The notes under the pieces: model-generated
Told to the model about the DNA's origin: nothing
What the model saw: the letters and a program-made list of their open reading frames with translations, nothing else
The model's database searches: none
Shown: positions 12,967-23,829 of the stretch, in pieces
Numbering within the stretch: position 1 is the stretch's first letter
Layout: every line of letters starts with the position of its first letter
Translations under genes and position numbers: made by a program
DNA from: Paragordius varius
Taxonomy: Eukaryota > Nematomorpha
Reading direction: 5' to 3'
Length of the DNA stretch: 64,000 bases
Assembly: GCA_964247055.1 (NCBI GenBank)
Contig: OZ176051.1
Span: forward strand, 8,680,001-8,744,000

Positions 12967-13440
12967 ACATTTTGGGGTATTTTAAGCTATTGGAACTTGA
13001 ACCTAAAAATATTAAATTAGGCCTAATTTGAAAGTATGTAGCCTTTTAGAATTATATCGAAATATTTTATATAAAAATATAAAATTGTGAAAAAAATGCT
13101 CAACTCAGATATTATCTCCACTATTTTTTCTTTATATTTTTATATGTGTATATGGTTAAATATAAATAATTAATTTTAAAAGCTTTCAGGTTGCAAACTG
13201 ATATTTATTGATTTTATCAGCTGCTAGTTCAATCGTGTTTGGAGCTGTTTCAATATCTCTAAAAGTTACAAAAATGTAAAAATATAAGCTTTTTAATTAA
13301 TACAGGCCAACAATGTTTGATAATTAAATTATAAATAAAATAACTTTCAAAACAGTAGTTTCTTTACAAGATTGAGCTCTGGAATAAAAAATACCCTATG
13401 TCATCACGAACAAAAAAGTGTTAAGGTCATGAACTGGAAA
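12967..13440. mobile_element. MITE family A copy
   Basis: It begins cattttggggtattttaag and near the other end has ataccctatgtcatcacg, an inverted version of the start. The interior aligns with copies at 33161 and 47841 (caatgtttgataattaaatt, actttcaaaacagtag). The family is about 440-480 bp, non-coding, with termini of type ttttggggtagttttata. Confidence 0.65.
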
Positions 13441-13859
13441 CAAGCGATTAGCAATATTTAATGGCGCCAAAATGTATATATTTGTGTCAGGAAAAAAAGG
13501 TGGATCAAAATATTTTATTACACCCCTCTCAACATGATATCGAATTTCTCTATATATTAAAGGAGTGATTATTTAACTTATTTTCAAAATATATATTAAA
13601 TCATAAATTTAAATCAATTATAAGAATCTAATTACTCTTTGAAATTCCATATTGATCGTGTACAAAGACTTGGATGTTAGGTTATGCAAGCACAAATTCA
13701 AATTTCCAATTATTGGAGTATCCGATATTTTGGCAATAAACTAAAATAAAGTATATTATATTTGAAAAATATTAATAACATTTTCACCTCTTTGTTTTTG
13801 ATAAGAATTGTTAAGCATATACACATGTTATCTATTTTTTTAGGCCAAATTAATTACCA

Positions 13860-14138
13860 GAAAGGAGGCGCAACTCTAGGGGGGGGGAGGGGGCAAAAAA
13901 TTTGGAATTCAATTAAAAATAAGCCAGAAACAAGTTATAGGATTTCAGATGCGAATTATCAAGATTTACCGATGTAGTGAAAATATTTCAAAAATGTAGA
14001 TATAAGGATATGATGGATTGATTAAGATTTTTATAACATCATAATATATTTCATTTTTATCTGGATTTTAATAAGAGGGGGTGCAAGAACCTTTATTTCC
14101 AAGGTGTGGCCTAAACAAAAAAAGGTTGGGAACTGGGC
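13860..14138. mobile_element. hAT-like fragment
   Basis: The right side (14095-14138) reads tttccaaggtgtggcctaaa and then aaaggttgggaactgggc, which resembles the ...ggttgggaaccactg ends of hAT elements read from the right. A G-rich tract (ggggggggaggggg) lies near the left side. No transposase frame is left and the left boundary is uncertain. Confidence 0.35.
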
Positions 14139-14479
14139 TAAGCTAATATAATAATTGCATCAATTCATTAAATGGGACACACTAGTATAGACGTCGGCCA
14201 TTTTTTAAAATATGTTTAAGTGTAATACTTATTAAGATTTTCACATTGTACTTCATAAAAAATGATTTTTATATAAAAAGGATTCCTTTTTTAAGAGTAT
14301 TTATAAATAAAACTTAGAAGACAGACATTCAAGTGCTAATATTTTTGCATATATTGGGCAATCATTGGTTTTAAAGGTCATATGTAGAGTATAAGTCGAC
14401 CCTCCTCTACCTCCCCGTCTTCCTTAAAATATAAGTAGTGGTTTAAATGTCTCACTAATGCTGGTTATGATTAATAGCG

Positions 14480-15253
14480 TCACTATTAGAGATACTCTGG
14501 GGTTTTTTTTATTATGTTTGAATTTTCTCTGTTGCCTATCATGATGATAATTTGAGCCTGAGGTTCAGGCTTAATAAAAATAACAGCAGCGGCATTCTTT
14601 ATTAAGCTGCCTATTTATATCTTTCATTCATGGTTACCTAAAGCGCATGTAGAAGCTTCTACATGCGGGTCTATACTGCTAGCAGGTAGACTCATCTCTT
14701 CTTTTATCATAGTCTTACTAAGTGATGGAAAAATAATAATTGCTTTTTCAAGAGTAACACACATGACATTAATAGTATTAGCTTTTTTTGGGATTTCTAC
14801 CTCTGGGTTTTACTCCTTATTGTACGTTAGTTTATCTCACGGATTTACAAGTTCTTGTATATTTTTTTTAATCTACAACAAATTGCTAACGCGTAACCTT
14901 ATATTAGTTAAGTCATCTAATAAGTATGTAACCTCGTTACTGTTTTATTATGTATATTTCATCATTTTAATGTTTAATGCAGGGTGCCCACCTTCTTTAA
15001 ATGTGGCAGGTGAAATTATAACTTTTTGGGCTGTGTTAAATGATTCAAAGTTGTTTTTTAATTGTTGGATCTATATGCTCTTTATTAATAGGCTTACTTT
15101 TATTTATTAACACTATAAATATTACAAATCACTCCTTAGGTTCTCAGTATTTCTCACAATCTTTCATATCAACAAACTTTATTCTATTTGTTTTTCTTAT
15201 AGCTCATTTACTTCCTTGATTATTTCTAAACTGAATTTAACCCAATTTATCCT
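14480..15253 (+). pseudogene. Nuclear copy of mitochondrial nad4 (partial)
   Basis: Read with the invertebrate mitochondrial code, the plus strand gives FEFSLLPIMMMIWAWGS, then FFIKLPIYIFHSWLPKAHVE, SHGFTSSCIFFLIYN and MFNAGCPPSLNVAGEI, the core of NADH dehydrogenase subunit 4. It ends WLFLNWI with TAA just before trnH. A block of roughly 50 residues between WAWGS and the FFIKLP segment is missing, and the frame shifts once near 15050-15100. Several TGA codons stand at Trp positions. It is flanked by ordinary nuclear AT-rich DNA on the left and a LINE on the right, so a nuclear insertion is the simplest reading. The N-terminal half is absent. Confidence 0.8.
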
Positions 15254-15258
15254 CCTAG

Positions 15259-15317
15259 GTGAAGTGAGCGTAAATTGTGATCTTACTAAATCTGATTATT
15301 GTATTCAGAACTTCACA
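15259..15317 (+). tRNA. trnH: Mitochondrial-type tRNA-His (GTG), D-armless, within the nuclear mtDNA copy
   Basis: The 7-bp acceptor stem is perfect (gtgaagt/acttcac). A 4-nt connector replaces the D-arm. The anticodon arm is gtaaa-ttGTGat-cttac with one A-C mismatch. A 4-nt variable region follows, then a T-arm with a perfect 5-bp stem (tctga/tcaga) and a 9-nt loop. The anticodon is GTG, flanked by T33 and A37. Its place between nad4 and nad5 fits the order nad4-trnH-nad5 seen in many protostome mitochondrial genomes. Confidence 0.72.
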
Positions 15318-15319
15318 AT

Positions 15320-15451
15320 CCTAATTTGAATAAAGTCGGATAACTGATATATGACGGGTATAAGCATCAAACATATTACTGTGAGCGCACAGTAATATGT
15401 TTGATGCTTATACCCGTCATATATCAGTTATCCGACTTTATTCAAATTAGG
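15320..15451. repeat. Perfect hairpin palindrome 1: 64-bp arms, 4-nt loop
   Basis: Positions 15320-15383 and 15388-15451 are exact reverse complements with loop agcg. The right arm is the native nad5 start region (it reads on into nad5). The left arm is an inverted copy inserted between trnH and nad5. Confidence 0.95.
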
Positions 15452-15959
15452 GTTTTCTCCTTTATAATAACTAACTTAAAGTTTGTTGATATGTATATTA
15501 ACTATGACCCTTTAAGATTTTCTTTTATATTAAATTTAATAGTAGTTTTTTTAATAATTATTCTTTACAGATTTTTCTACATAGAAAAATCTGACTTTAA
15601 ACTAGGGTTTATAGGTGTAACTAGTATTTTCTTAATTTCTATAGTACTTATAGTTCTGTCTTCTTCCCTGCCAGTTATTCTACTCGCTTGAGACTCACTG
15701 TTCCTCTTTCTTATTAGTTTTGTTTTACAATAATTACTATAGAGAAAATAAAAGACTGGTCACATTAGCTATAAATCGTTTAGGTGACGCTTGCCTTATC
15801 ATCTCTTTTCCTTTAATTTTTTCAAAATATGACGCTAATATAAATTTAATAAATTCATTAATATCTAATTTTACATCTGTGGACTCCTTAATTCTAATAT
15901 TACTAATCACAGCTTCTTTCATAAAAGCAGCTCAACTACCATGAAGTGCTTGGCTGCTA

Positions 15960-16093
15960 GCAGCCATGGCTGCTCCAACACCTATTTCTTCACTTGTTCA
16001 CTCTAGCACTTTGGTGTGTGCAGGGGTCATTCTTTTCACCAAAGTGCTAGAGTGAACAAGTGAAGAAATAGGTGTTGGAGCAGCCATGGCTGC
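15960..16093. repeat. Perfect hairpin palindrome 2: 57-bp arms, 20-nt loop
   Basis: Positions 15960-16016 and 16037-16093 are exact reverse complements. The left arm codes the nad5 segment [19 protein letters not shown]. The right arm is its inverted copy and stands where about 15-20 nad5 residues should be, after which the normal reading resumes. Confidence 0.95.
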
Positions 16094-16398
16094 CTTAGTT
16101 TACATTAGTTTTATAATATCATCTATCTCGTCTACAAAAAATTTTGATTTTAAAAAAATCATTGCTCTAAGTACTATAAACCAAATATCTTTCTTATTAA
16201 TTATTACAATAAATGTAAACCAATATTTTATAGTGTTTCATATAATTAGTCATGCTGTTTTTAAAAGAAATACTTTTATAATAGCCGGTTGTTTATTTCA
16301 TAACTCAAAAGGATCACAAGAGTACCGTTTTAATTCATCTAATAGAATTAGTAGTTATTCAGTATTCCTACAGAGAGCTTTTATATCTCTATACTCTC

Positions 16399-16634
16399 TA
16401 TCAAGACTGCCGTGATCAATAGGTTTTTACTCAAAGGAGCAAACTTTGTCTTCATCTTTATGAAAGGAGACTGTTCCTTTCATCTCATTGATGCTATTCT
16501 TTTTCATTTTTTACTCTTTTTTCTGTTTATATCTTATTATAGCATCAATGAGATGAAAGGAACAGTCTCCTTTCATAAAGATGAAGACAAAGTTTGCTCC
16601 TTTGAGTAAAAACTTGATCACGGCAGTCTTGATA
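16399..16634. repeat. Near-perfect hairpin palindrome 3: about 97-bp arms, 41-nt loop
   Basis: Arms are 16399-16497 and 16539-16634. They match throughout except for a 3-nt indel (gatcaatagg against gatcaagt-type). The left arm codes SLPWSIGFYSKE of nad5. Just after the right arm, gagcaaactttgtcttcatc recurs in direct orientation (about 16653-16672), as if copying restarted from the same template. Confidence 0.95.
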
Positions 16635-16799
16635 GGAGTTTTTAGAATTTCAGGAGCAAACTTTGTCTTCATCTTAATAAGCCCTTCTCTCCCCTCGTCT
16701 TCTCTCTCCTTTCACTGTCTTTAATTTTAAAACCTATTATCACCGGGAAGCATATCTACTTGAGACACTTTAAACCGTTTTCAAGGATAGTAAATTATA

Positions 16800-17307
16800 A
16801 TAATATAGCCATATAATACAGGGATTAACATATTTTTGGTCTGATGACAGTTCCGATTCCGCATATTTTTACCTCGGGTTTTAAAATTTTTTTGGCTTGA
16901 TTTCGCTCTTTATCTACTGCTTTTGTATAAATGAAGTTAGGATTGTTTTTGACAGATTGCTAATTAGCCGCAAAACATAAAAGGTCACAGAATTTATAAT
17001 ATGCTACTCATTTTGAAACAAAATTATAAATCGTAAACAATATATAAATGGGATTAGATTTTAAAAACTTAATATTAGACCTATTACCGCATTCAAAGAA
17101 GTTATAATTTTTTAAATAGTTAGTAATTTAAAATGATATGATTTGGTTATATAGTGTCAATTTTTTATTTTTATAGAGTCATGGTTTAATGAAGGAATCT
17201 GATTTAAAAATTTAAATAAGTCAAAAATTTACTTCAAAAGCTCGGGTTTGCTTGCGAATTTTATTTATAAAATCAAATGTAAAAAATATGACAAGATGGA
17301 AAACTTA
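16800..17307. other. Spacer between mtDNA copy and LINE
   Basis: AT-rich DNA with no recognised gene or repeat. Confidence 0.45.
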
Positions 17308-18092
17308 AGCTTTTGCACGACGTAATTTATGTGTATAGCCTTCGCTTAGGTTGTTGGAAAAAGGAGTTTGATATAATAATTTGTGTTCACTGCAAAACTC
17401 TATGAGGCGGTCTCCTCTATCGTTTTTGTTTCCCAATCCTTTCCCACCAGTGATTTGATGTGTATTATCGTTACCTACTATCGCGTTAAAGTCGCCCAAA
17501 ACAAATATCATGTCTTTTTTAGGAACTTTCTCAATAGATCCTCGTAAAATTGTTCGGAGTCCTCTTCGTTGTTAGAGTTGGTAGGGGCATAGATTTGGAA
17601 TATCGTTATTGGTTGTGGAGACGAGTTTAGTCGAAGTGATATTATGCGATCGCTGTGTGGGTGGTGAATTTCGGATGCATTGGCGATTGATTTGGTTACT
17701 AATAGGGCCACACCGTTTCGTTTAAGAGTATCATGACCTGAGTATAATAGGATGGGATTTTCATATTCTATGTTGCCGTTTAACGGAATGTGGGATTCTG
17801 CTATTCCTAATATACTTATGTTGAGTTTCACCATTTCTTTTATGATAACTTCGATTTTGTTGGTAATGCCGCGAGAGTTCCACGTGCCAATGCGTATAGG
17901 CACATCACAGGAATTAGTTTTTTTTCGGAACAGTCATTGTCTGAATTTAGTTAATTTAGATGTAGAGAATAGGGAGGATGTGTTAACAATCGATAGGTTT
18001 GTGATGAAGGATATGAGGAAAAAATGAGTTGTATTTTGAATAATAAATGATATTTTGTGGACAATTGAATTTTTAGTTTGTGTTTTCTTGGC
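17308..18092 (-). mobile_element. Inverted 5' segment of RTE/BovB-like LINE (endonuclease)
   Basis: The minus strand carries the first part of an apurinic-type endonuclease: PIRIGTWNSRGITNKI, ILGIAESHIP (catalytic Glu), FQIYAPTNSN and FVLGDFNAIVG, ending YTHKLRRAK at the left edge. There is a frameshift near 17510. The segment from about 17904 to 18092 is the LINE leader upstream of PIRIG. It points away from the reverse transcriptase segment that follows and joins it in sequence content: YTHKLRRAK here, HRNQIDFIL there. That is the arrangement left by twin priming during insertion. Confidence 0.85.
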
Positions 18093-20315
18093 TTGCAAGA
18101 AGCATAGAAACCAAATTGACTTTATTCTCGGTATGCAAAAATATAAATCTTTCTTTATGAACGTAAAAACTTACCCTGGTTCTGACTGCTATTCTGATCA
18201 TAATCTCCTTGTAGCTAAACTAAAAATTAAAACAGTTCTCTCACGCAAACCAAAATTTCAGCATAAACCTAAATTAGATTTCTCTGCGATCTCCCCCGAG
18301 TTTCCTTTGTTACTTGAAAACAGATTTAAAACACTCGAAATAGACGATGACGCTGAAAATCTGTGGAATACAATACAAAATATCACTAGCACTACAGCCA
18401 GAGAATGCATCCCTATCCAAAAATCCCATCTTAACAAAATTAAGCTATCACAAAAAAGTTTAGATTTGGCGGACAAACGGCGCCAAGCTAAACGCAATAA
18501 TAATATGGCAGAGTACAAATCACTTAACGCAGAGTTCCAAAAAAACGCTCGGGAAGACAAAAACGATCACTACAACAGCTGTGCTTAAAACTAGAAAATG
18601 CTGCTAAACATAACAACAACTACTTTGCTGAAGTAGATCACATTGCTCCACATAGGTCTAAAATCTAAGGCCCAATGAGAAAGGAAGACGGAGATATCAT
18701 CACAGACAAGAAAACACTGGTGGAACGATGGAAACAATATGTATTAAAACTATACGGCTCCAGTCCATCGAACGCCGATAAAAACAGTAAGATCTATCAA
18801 CATGACCCACCGATCATCAAAGATGAAGTTGAATGGGCGCTTAACCATTCCCCAAACAACAAATCTGAGGGGTACAACGATATTTCAACCGAACTCATTC
18901 GTTTTATCCCAATCCATATCCTAACTGACTTATTCCAAAAGATATTTGCTCACGCCTTATTCCCCCAAGACTGGTGCAAATCAATACTCATCCCCATCTT
19001 GAAAAAAGGCGATCCTAAATCATTTAACAACTATAGAACTATAGCGCTAATCAATCAAGCATCAAAAGTTTTCCTCAAAATAATTCACAGGCGTATCCAA
19101 GGCATAATTGAAGCCGAACATTTTAATACTCAAGCGGGATTCAGATCCAATCGCGGATGCAGGGACATGATCAGCAATATACGTTGGATATTCGAAAAAC
19201 AAATTGAATTTCAGAAAGAAACCCACATCTGCTTCATTGATTTTACAAAAGCCTTCGACAGCGTGAAACACGACACGCTGTGGAAGGCACTATCTCAGAT
19301 GGGTGTTTCAGATCACATTTTGAACATCATAAAATCCCTTTATTCCAATTCTTCACTAAACATAAAAACCTCACATGGCATAAGTAATTGGGTACAAATG
19401 AACAACGGTCTAAGACAAGGTTGTGTCCTCTCACCCACTCTCTTTAACGTCTGCATAGAAAGTGTATTACGGAACATAGATAAAACTAATGGTATAAGCA
19501 TTACCGGCAATATTATATCATCACTCCATTATGCTGATGACACCATATTGCTGTCAAACTCAGTGGACAACCTGAAAAAACTCCTAACAGAATTCTCAAA
19601 CGAATGCCAAAAATTTGGACTGACGATCAATTTCAAAAAAACTAAAATCGTGACTATAAACGCTCATAACCATTATAACAACTTATCTTTTCACAACCAA
19701 CAATAGAAGTAGTGTCCCAATACACTTACCTAGGCAGTCTTATAAATACAACAAACAACAGCACCCCAGATATTAAAAGAAGAATAGAAATTGCAAAGAC
19801 AAAAATGATAAAATATAATAAACTATGGTCATCACACGACATCAAACTTAAAACAAAAATCCGTTTAGTTAAAGCCCTAATATTTACTAGCATGCTATAT
19901 GCATCAGAAAGCTGGACAATAAAAAAGTCAGAAGAAAAATACATTAACGCCTTCGAAATCGGGTGCTGGCGGAAGGCACTTCAAATTACTTGGAAAGATA
20001 AAGTAAAAAACACTGTAATCCTTGAAAAAATAAAACCCGAGATACACTTGATTGGCATGTGCCTCAAAATGAAATTATCATACTTTGGTCACATTACCAG
20101 AGCTAATGACTTGGAATTCCAACTAATGACAGGCAAGGTCGAAGGATCCAGGAAACGTGGACGCTGCAAGATGCGCTGGATTAAAAACCTAACCAAAGAA
20201 ACCAATCTCTCTCTACAACAGTTAACATCACTCACTCACAATCGAATAAACTGGAGAAAATACACCTTCGAAAAAGCAATAAATCGACAACGATCTTTGC
20301 TACAATAATAATAAT
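18093..20315 (+). mobile_element. RTE/BovB-like LINE, 3' segment (end of endonuclease, reverse transcriptase, C-terminal domain)
   Basis: It starts in the last endonuclease block (HRNQIDFIL, YSDHNLLVAKL). Reverse transcriptase follows: LIPILKKGDPKSFNNYRTIA, QAGFRSNRGCRDMI, FIDFTKAFDSVKHD, NNGLRQGCVLSPTLFN and the catalytic LHYADDTILL. The C-terminal part (TYLGSLINTTNNSTPDIKRR, SESWTIKKSEEKYINAFEIG, LKMKLSYFGHITR, RGRCKMRWI) is typical of RTE/BovB-type elements. It ends in an (aat)n tail (about 20303-20315) rather than poly-A, as RTE elements do. Breaks: a frameshift near 18580, a stop near 18668 and a frameshift near 19700. The element is fairly young but inactive. Assignment to RTE is from protein signature only. 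Confidence 0.9.
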
Positions 20316-20773
20316 TTATGTAAACCACCATTAACTTCTATGGGGTCTATACACAACTTGAGAAAATAGATTATTTTTCCGTTATAAAAAAATTATTAAT
20401 ATTATCTATTTACCACCTTTTTACGATAATTCGATAAAAAATTGGTATGACTCAACCATGATTATTAATATTTCAAATCTATATCGAATTTTTGCTTATA
20501 TTTTACGTCAAATGAGAATCACATAAATTCAACACATTTTGAAAATTATTTTACAATCTTAATTTATTTTTAGGTTAATAAATTTAGCTTATATACCAAG
20601 TTTTCATTTACTTGGTGCAGTCATAAGTTATTATGGTTAATTAAGATAATCCGTCAGTGAAAATTAGGTAGACGATTAAATGGAAACAGACCTCATTTTG
20701 CTCATCTGACAATAACAACAAACATACCAGGTTAAGTTCGCCAAAAAAGTCTTATTTTTATCATTTAGTAATC

Positions 20774-21605
20774 ATGCCTTATGTGCCTGAAGAACATTTA
20801 CGGCACGCATTGCCATCAGAAGAAATGTTAGAAGTTGTAGTCTGGCAAAAACATTTGGTGACCATGCTCTATCGATTAACGAATTATACATATAAAGTCT
20901 TGCTTTTATGTGAAAGAGTTTGGACGCTCTGTAATACACAACTTCAAAAACGCTTAAGTCCAAGAGTCATTGGATGATGATGACTCAATTCATACTAACA
21001 ACAATTACATCACATTCATTACAAAAAACAATCATATCTACAAGCACTAGACCAATAAACTCGGTAAATGAGTAAAATTGGAATAAACCTTAAATTAAGA
21101 ATCGCAAAGTGATTTGTCAAGTCGTGCTTTATCGTAACTAAAAATCATTTTTGACATTTGCCTGGCCAGTCCATTACTTCGGCAGGACGACCGTGCTCTG
21201 TGTCTGGTAGGACGACGATATTGTGTATTATGAATTTTTGAAACCCGGTGAAACCGTTATACAACGCTATGAGCAACAAATGAATAAAACCATCCATTTA
21301 AAAACCACCGGTATTACCAGAAGACATGGAAAAGTGATATTGCCATGACAATGTTCCATCTCACACAGCAATACCAGTGAAAGACACCTTGAAATGGCTT
21401 TGATGGGAAATTCTTAAGCAATCATTGAACTTGACGTGGTACCATCGGAATAATACAACTTCACATCAATGTGGCAAACTCTCGCAGAGCAGACCTCAAT
21501 TATCACGCATGGAGAATGGCGTGATGAATGATTTTCCGCAAACAATCATTTTTTCTTCACGGTATTATGACATGAGAGATGGGCGAAATGTGTAGAAGGC
21601 GATGT
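20774..21605 (+). mobile_element. Decayed mariner (Tc1/mariner) transposase
   Basis: The start resembles the mariner N-terminus (YVPEEHLRHAL, then TFGDHALSINE in a shifted frame). Further on come LCVW-DDDIVYYEFLKPGET and YEQQMNKTIH, and the end resembles ERWAKCVEGD-HF, the usual mariner C-terminus (PERWEKCV). Several stops and frameshifts split it, large internal parts (including the first catalytic block) are missing or unrecognisable, and terminal repeats were not found. It is an old fossil of a DNA transposon. Confidence 0.75.
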
Positions 21606-21610
21606 ACATT

Positions 21611-21874
21611 TTAAATAACATAAATAATGTTCCTTTCCAAATTACGTGTTTTACCCAAAAATAGTAGAAATTTATGACTAATTTCAATAGTCAATGTATT
21701 AAAATATTTTACCCATGCCTGTATGTTGAATTTCAAAGGAAGTGACATGATATGATCAATTTCGGTTTCCGAATACAAAAATAACTCCAAACGATCTTGA
21801 TTTCTTATAACAGTATAAAATTTTGCCGCATACATAATACATATACTATGTGGCAATTTAACTTTGATAGGCAT
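21611..21874 (-). CDS. Candidate exon of unknown gene
   Basis: The minus strand is open from MPIKVKLPHSICIMYAAKFY through RNQDRLELFLYSETEIDHIM to FLLFLGKTRNLER. An acceptor-like acgtag lies just before the first Met and possible donors (GTAAAA, GTAATT) lie near the end. Residue use looks like protein rather than AT noise. No family is recognised and partner exons are not identified. Confidence 0.3.
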   Translation of the reverse strand: MPIKVKLPHSICIMYAAKFYTVIRNQDRLELFLYSETEIDHIMSLPLKFNIQAWVKYFNTLTIEISHKFLLFLGKTRNLERNIIYVI

Positions 21875-21899
21875 AGATCTACGTTAGAAATTAGATAAT

Positions 21900-23570
21900 A
21901 TTTTGGTAAAAAATATATATCATGAGCCCAATAGGGTATAATATTCCCTTGCAAATTATTTCATTTTATTATGTTTCTTTTTAAAAGTATATGTAAATAT
22001 TATGTATGCATCCTTAATTATATGTATTTCATTAAATTGTTAGTTAGGTGGAACGGTCAAATTCAGGTCTAAACTTTATAGCCTTGCACCATAAATATTT
22101 TGGTAGTCGACAGCTGGCTTATTTCTTAAATCTAATATACATTAGAATTGTTACCTCGTCAAAATTTTGTATTCTAAACTATTAGGGTAATTTTATAAAA
22201 TTAGATTTTTAAACTAAATATAGTGGTTTTTGAATGTGGAATAAATATAATAAGCTTTTCCAAAATTGGGGGCAAAGGCCATATAAGAAAATAACTACAA
22301 ATTAAAATTTCAAAGTTGGTTCTCGGTATTTAAGATCATGCATAAAATGTTTATGTATTTGTAAAATATCAGTATACAAATCGTAAAAATTAAAAGACAA
22401 AACATACAAAACGTAAAAATCAAAACACAATATTTTTCCAAAAGACAACCATATTCTTAAACTCTACATATTTTATAAATAACCTATCTTTTTGGGCGCT
22501 ATATAAAAAAAATAGAGGCGTAAACTGGTAACACTATCAATCATATTTAATTCTAACTCTAATTGTAAAATATTAAGTGCTAAAATAGAATAGTGTTTTT
22601 TGAAAATATATGCTTTTGTCTGTATATTTTAAATTTTTACTGTGAAGTACGCCATAAAAGTCAAATGATTTTAGATATTTACAAAAAGCTAGGCTTTGAA
22701 ATTTGGAATGATAAATATATAACTTCTTAAATATTCTAAAACTAAATTCATCAATTTACAATTCGGTTTAAAAATGAATTTTAATACCCTATATTGACAA
22801 AATGAATAAGCTTTTATAATTTGTTATTAAGGCGTGGCTGATCTTAAAGAGATATTTGAAATTAACTACATTTAAGCAAACTAAGTCATATGCATATCAT
22901 AAATTAACTTATTAATTATCAAATTTACGATAATTATAGACATAAAGTTTAAACCAAAACGCATTTTTAGTATTTAAAATTATTGGAGATTCATTAGATT
23001 AAATAATAATAAATTAAATTTAAAATAAATAACTTTAATAGTATTTGAGTGTTCCTTGCATTGACTACGATGTTATAGAGTCCCTGTCTTACCCAGGTAT
23101 GGTCCTGGTTAGTAAATGCATAATATGTATCTGTAAAATAAGGGTTTTTTAATAAACATAAAATTTTAAAATCTTGGAAGGATAATAAAAAAATATTTTA
23201 ATAATATTTATTTTAACCTTCATGTTAATTTATATAAAAATATTTTGATTGCTAATTTTGATACGCTAATCTCTATTGATAACCATAATTTGCAAACTTA
23301 CCGTAATCGAAGTATTCGTTGCGGTCGGGTAGATTTGAATCTTCTGAGTTGTTTACATCTAAACGTTAACAGATATAGAGGCATATATGTTGAAAAATTC
23401 TAATATATAAAAGGACGCCCAACATTTTATAAATTTTAAAAATTTCAACTGGAGCCCTATTTCCCCAATCGTAATTATAACCTTTCCATACAGTTAATAT
23501 AGGAATCTTAGTAGCAGTTAGCATATATTTGAAATAAATGTATACCAGAAATTTTATATTTGAAAACAGG
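21900..23570. other. Intergenic, no gene recognised
   Basis: AT-rich DNA without recognisable exons. Only short A-rich or T-rich runs stand out. Confidence 0.45.
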
Positions 23571-23572
23571 GG

Positions 23573-23640
23573 TGTACAACACAAATGGCTTCGAGAGCGC
23601 ATTATTCAAAATAAGGCCGGATGCATGTGAAATATTTATA
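23573..23640. mobile_element. hAT-type MITE end fragment
   Basis: The left terminus ggggtgtacaacacaaatgg followed by cttcgagagcgcatt matches the copy at 43870. Confidence 0.35.
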
Positions 23641-23829
23641 GACATTCATAAATAATTGGTAAAAATTTAAACATAAAACTGCTCAAAACTCAATATAACA
23701 ATTATTTTTTAGGTTTTGCCATTTGGATATCTATTTAGTAAAAATCTTTAAGCGAATGTGCGAAGTTCTGAGCATAATTTACAAATTACGGATAATTAAA
23801 TTTTTCGCACCTGCTTTAAAAGTAATTAT

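Larger units (their letters stand above)
15388..16790 (+). pseudogene. Nuclear copy of mitochondrial nad5, interrupted by hairpins
   Basis: With the invertebrate mitochondrial code it reads [77 protein letters not shown] and SLPWSIGFYSKE, the hallmark blocks of NADH dehydrogenase subunit 5. TGA stands at Trp and AGA at Ser positions, while AAA fits conserved Lys, which excludes the flatworm/echinoderm code. The frame is broken near 15715, and in palindromes 2 and 3 inverted copies replace the expected sequence. The C-terminal part is short and decays before about 16800. It is not translatable by the nuclear code. Confidence 0.82.
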
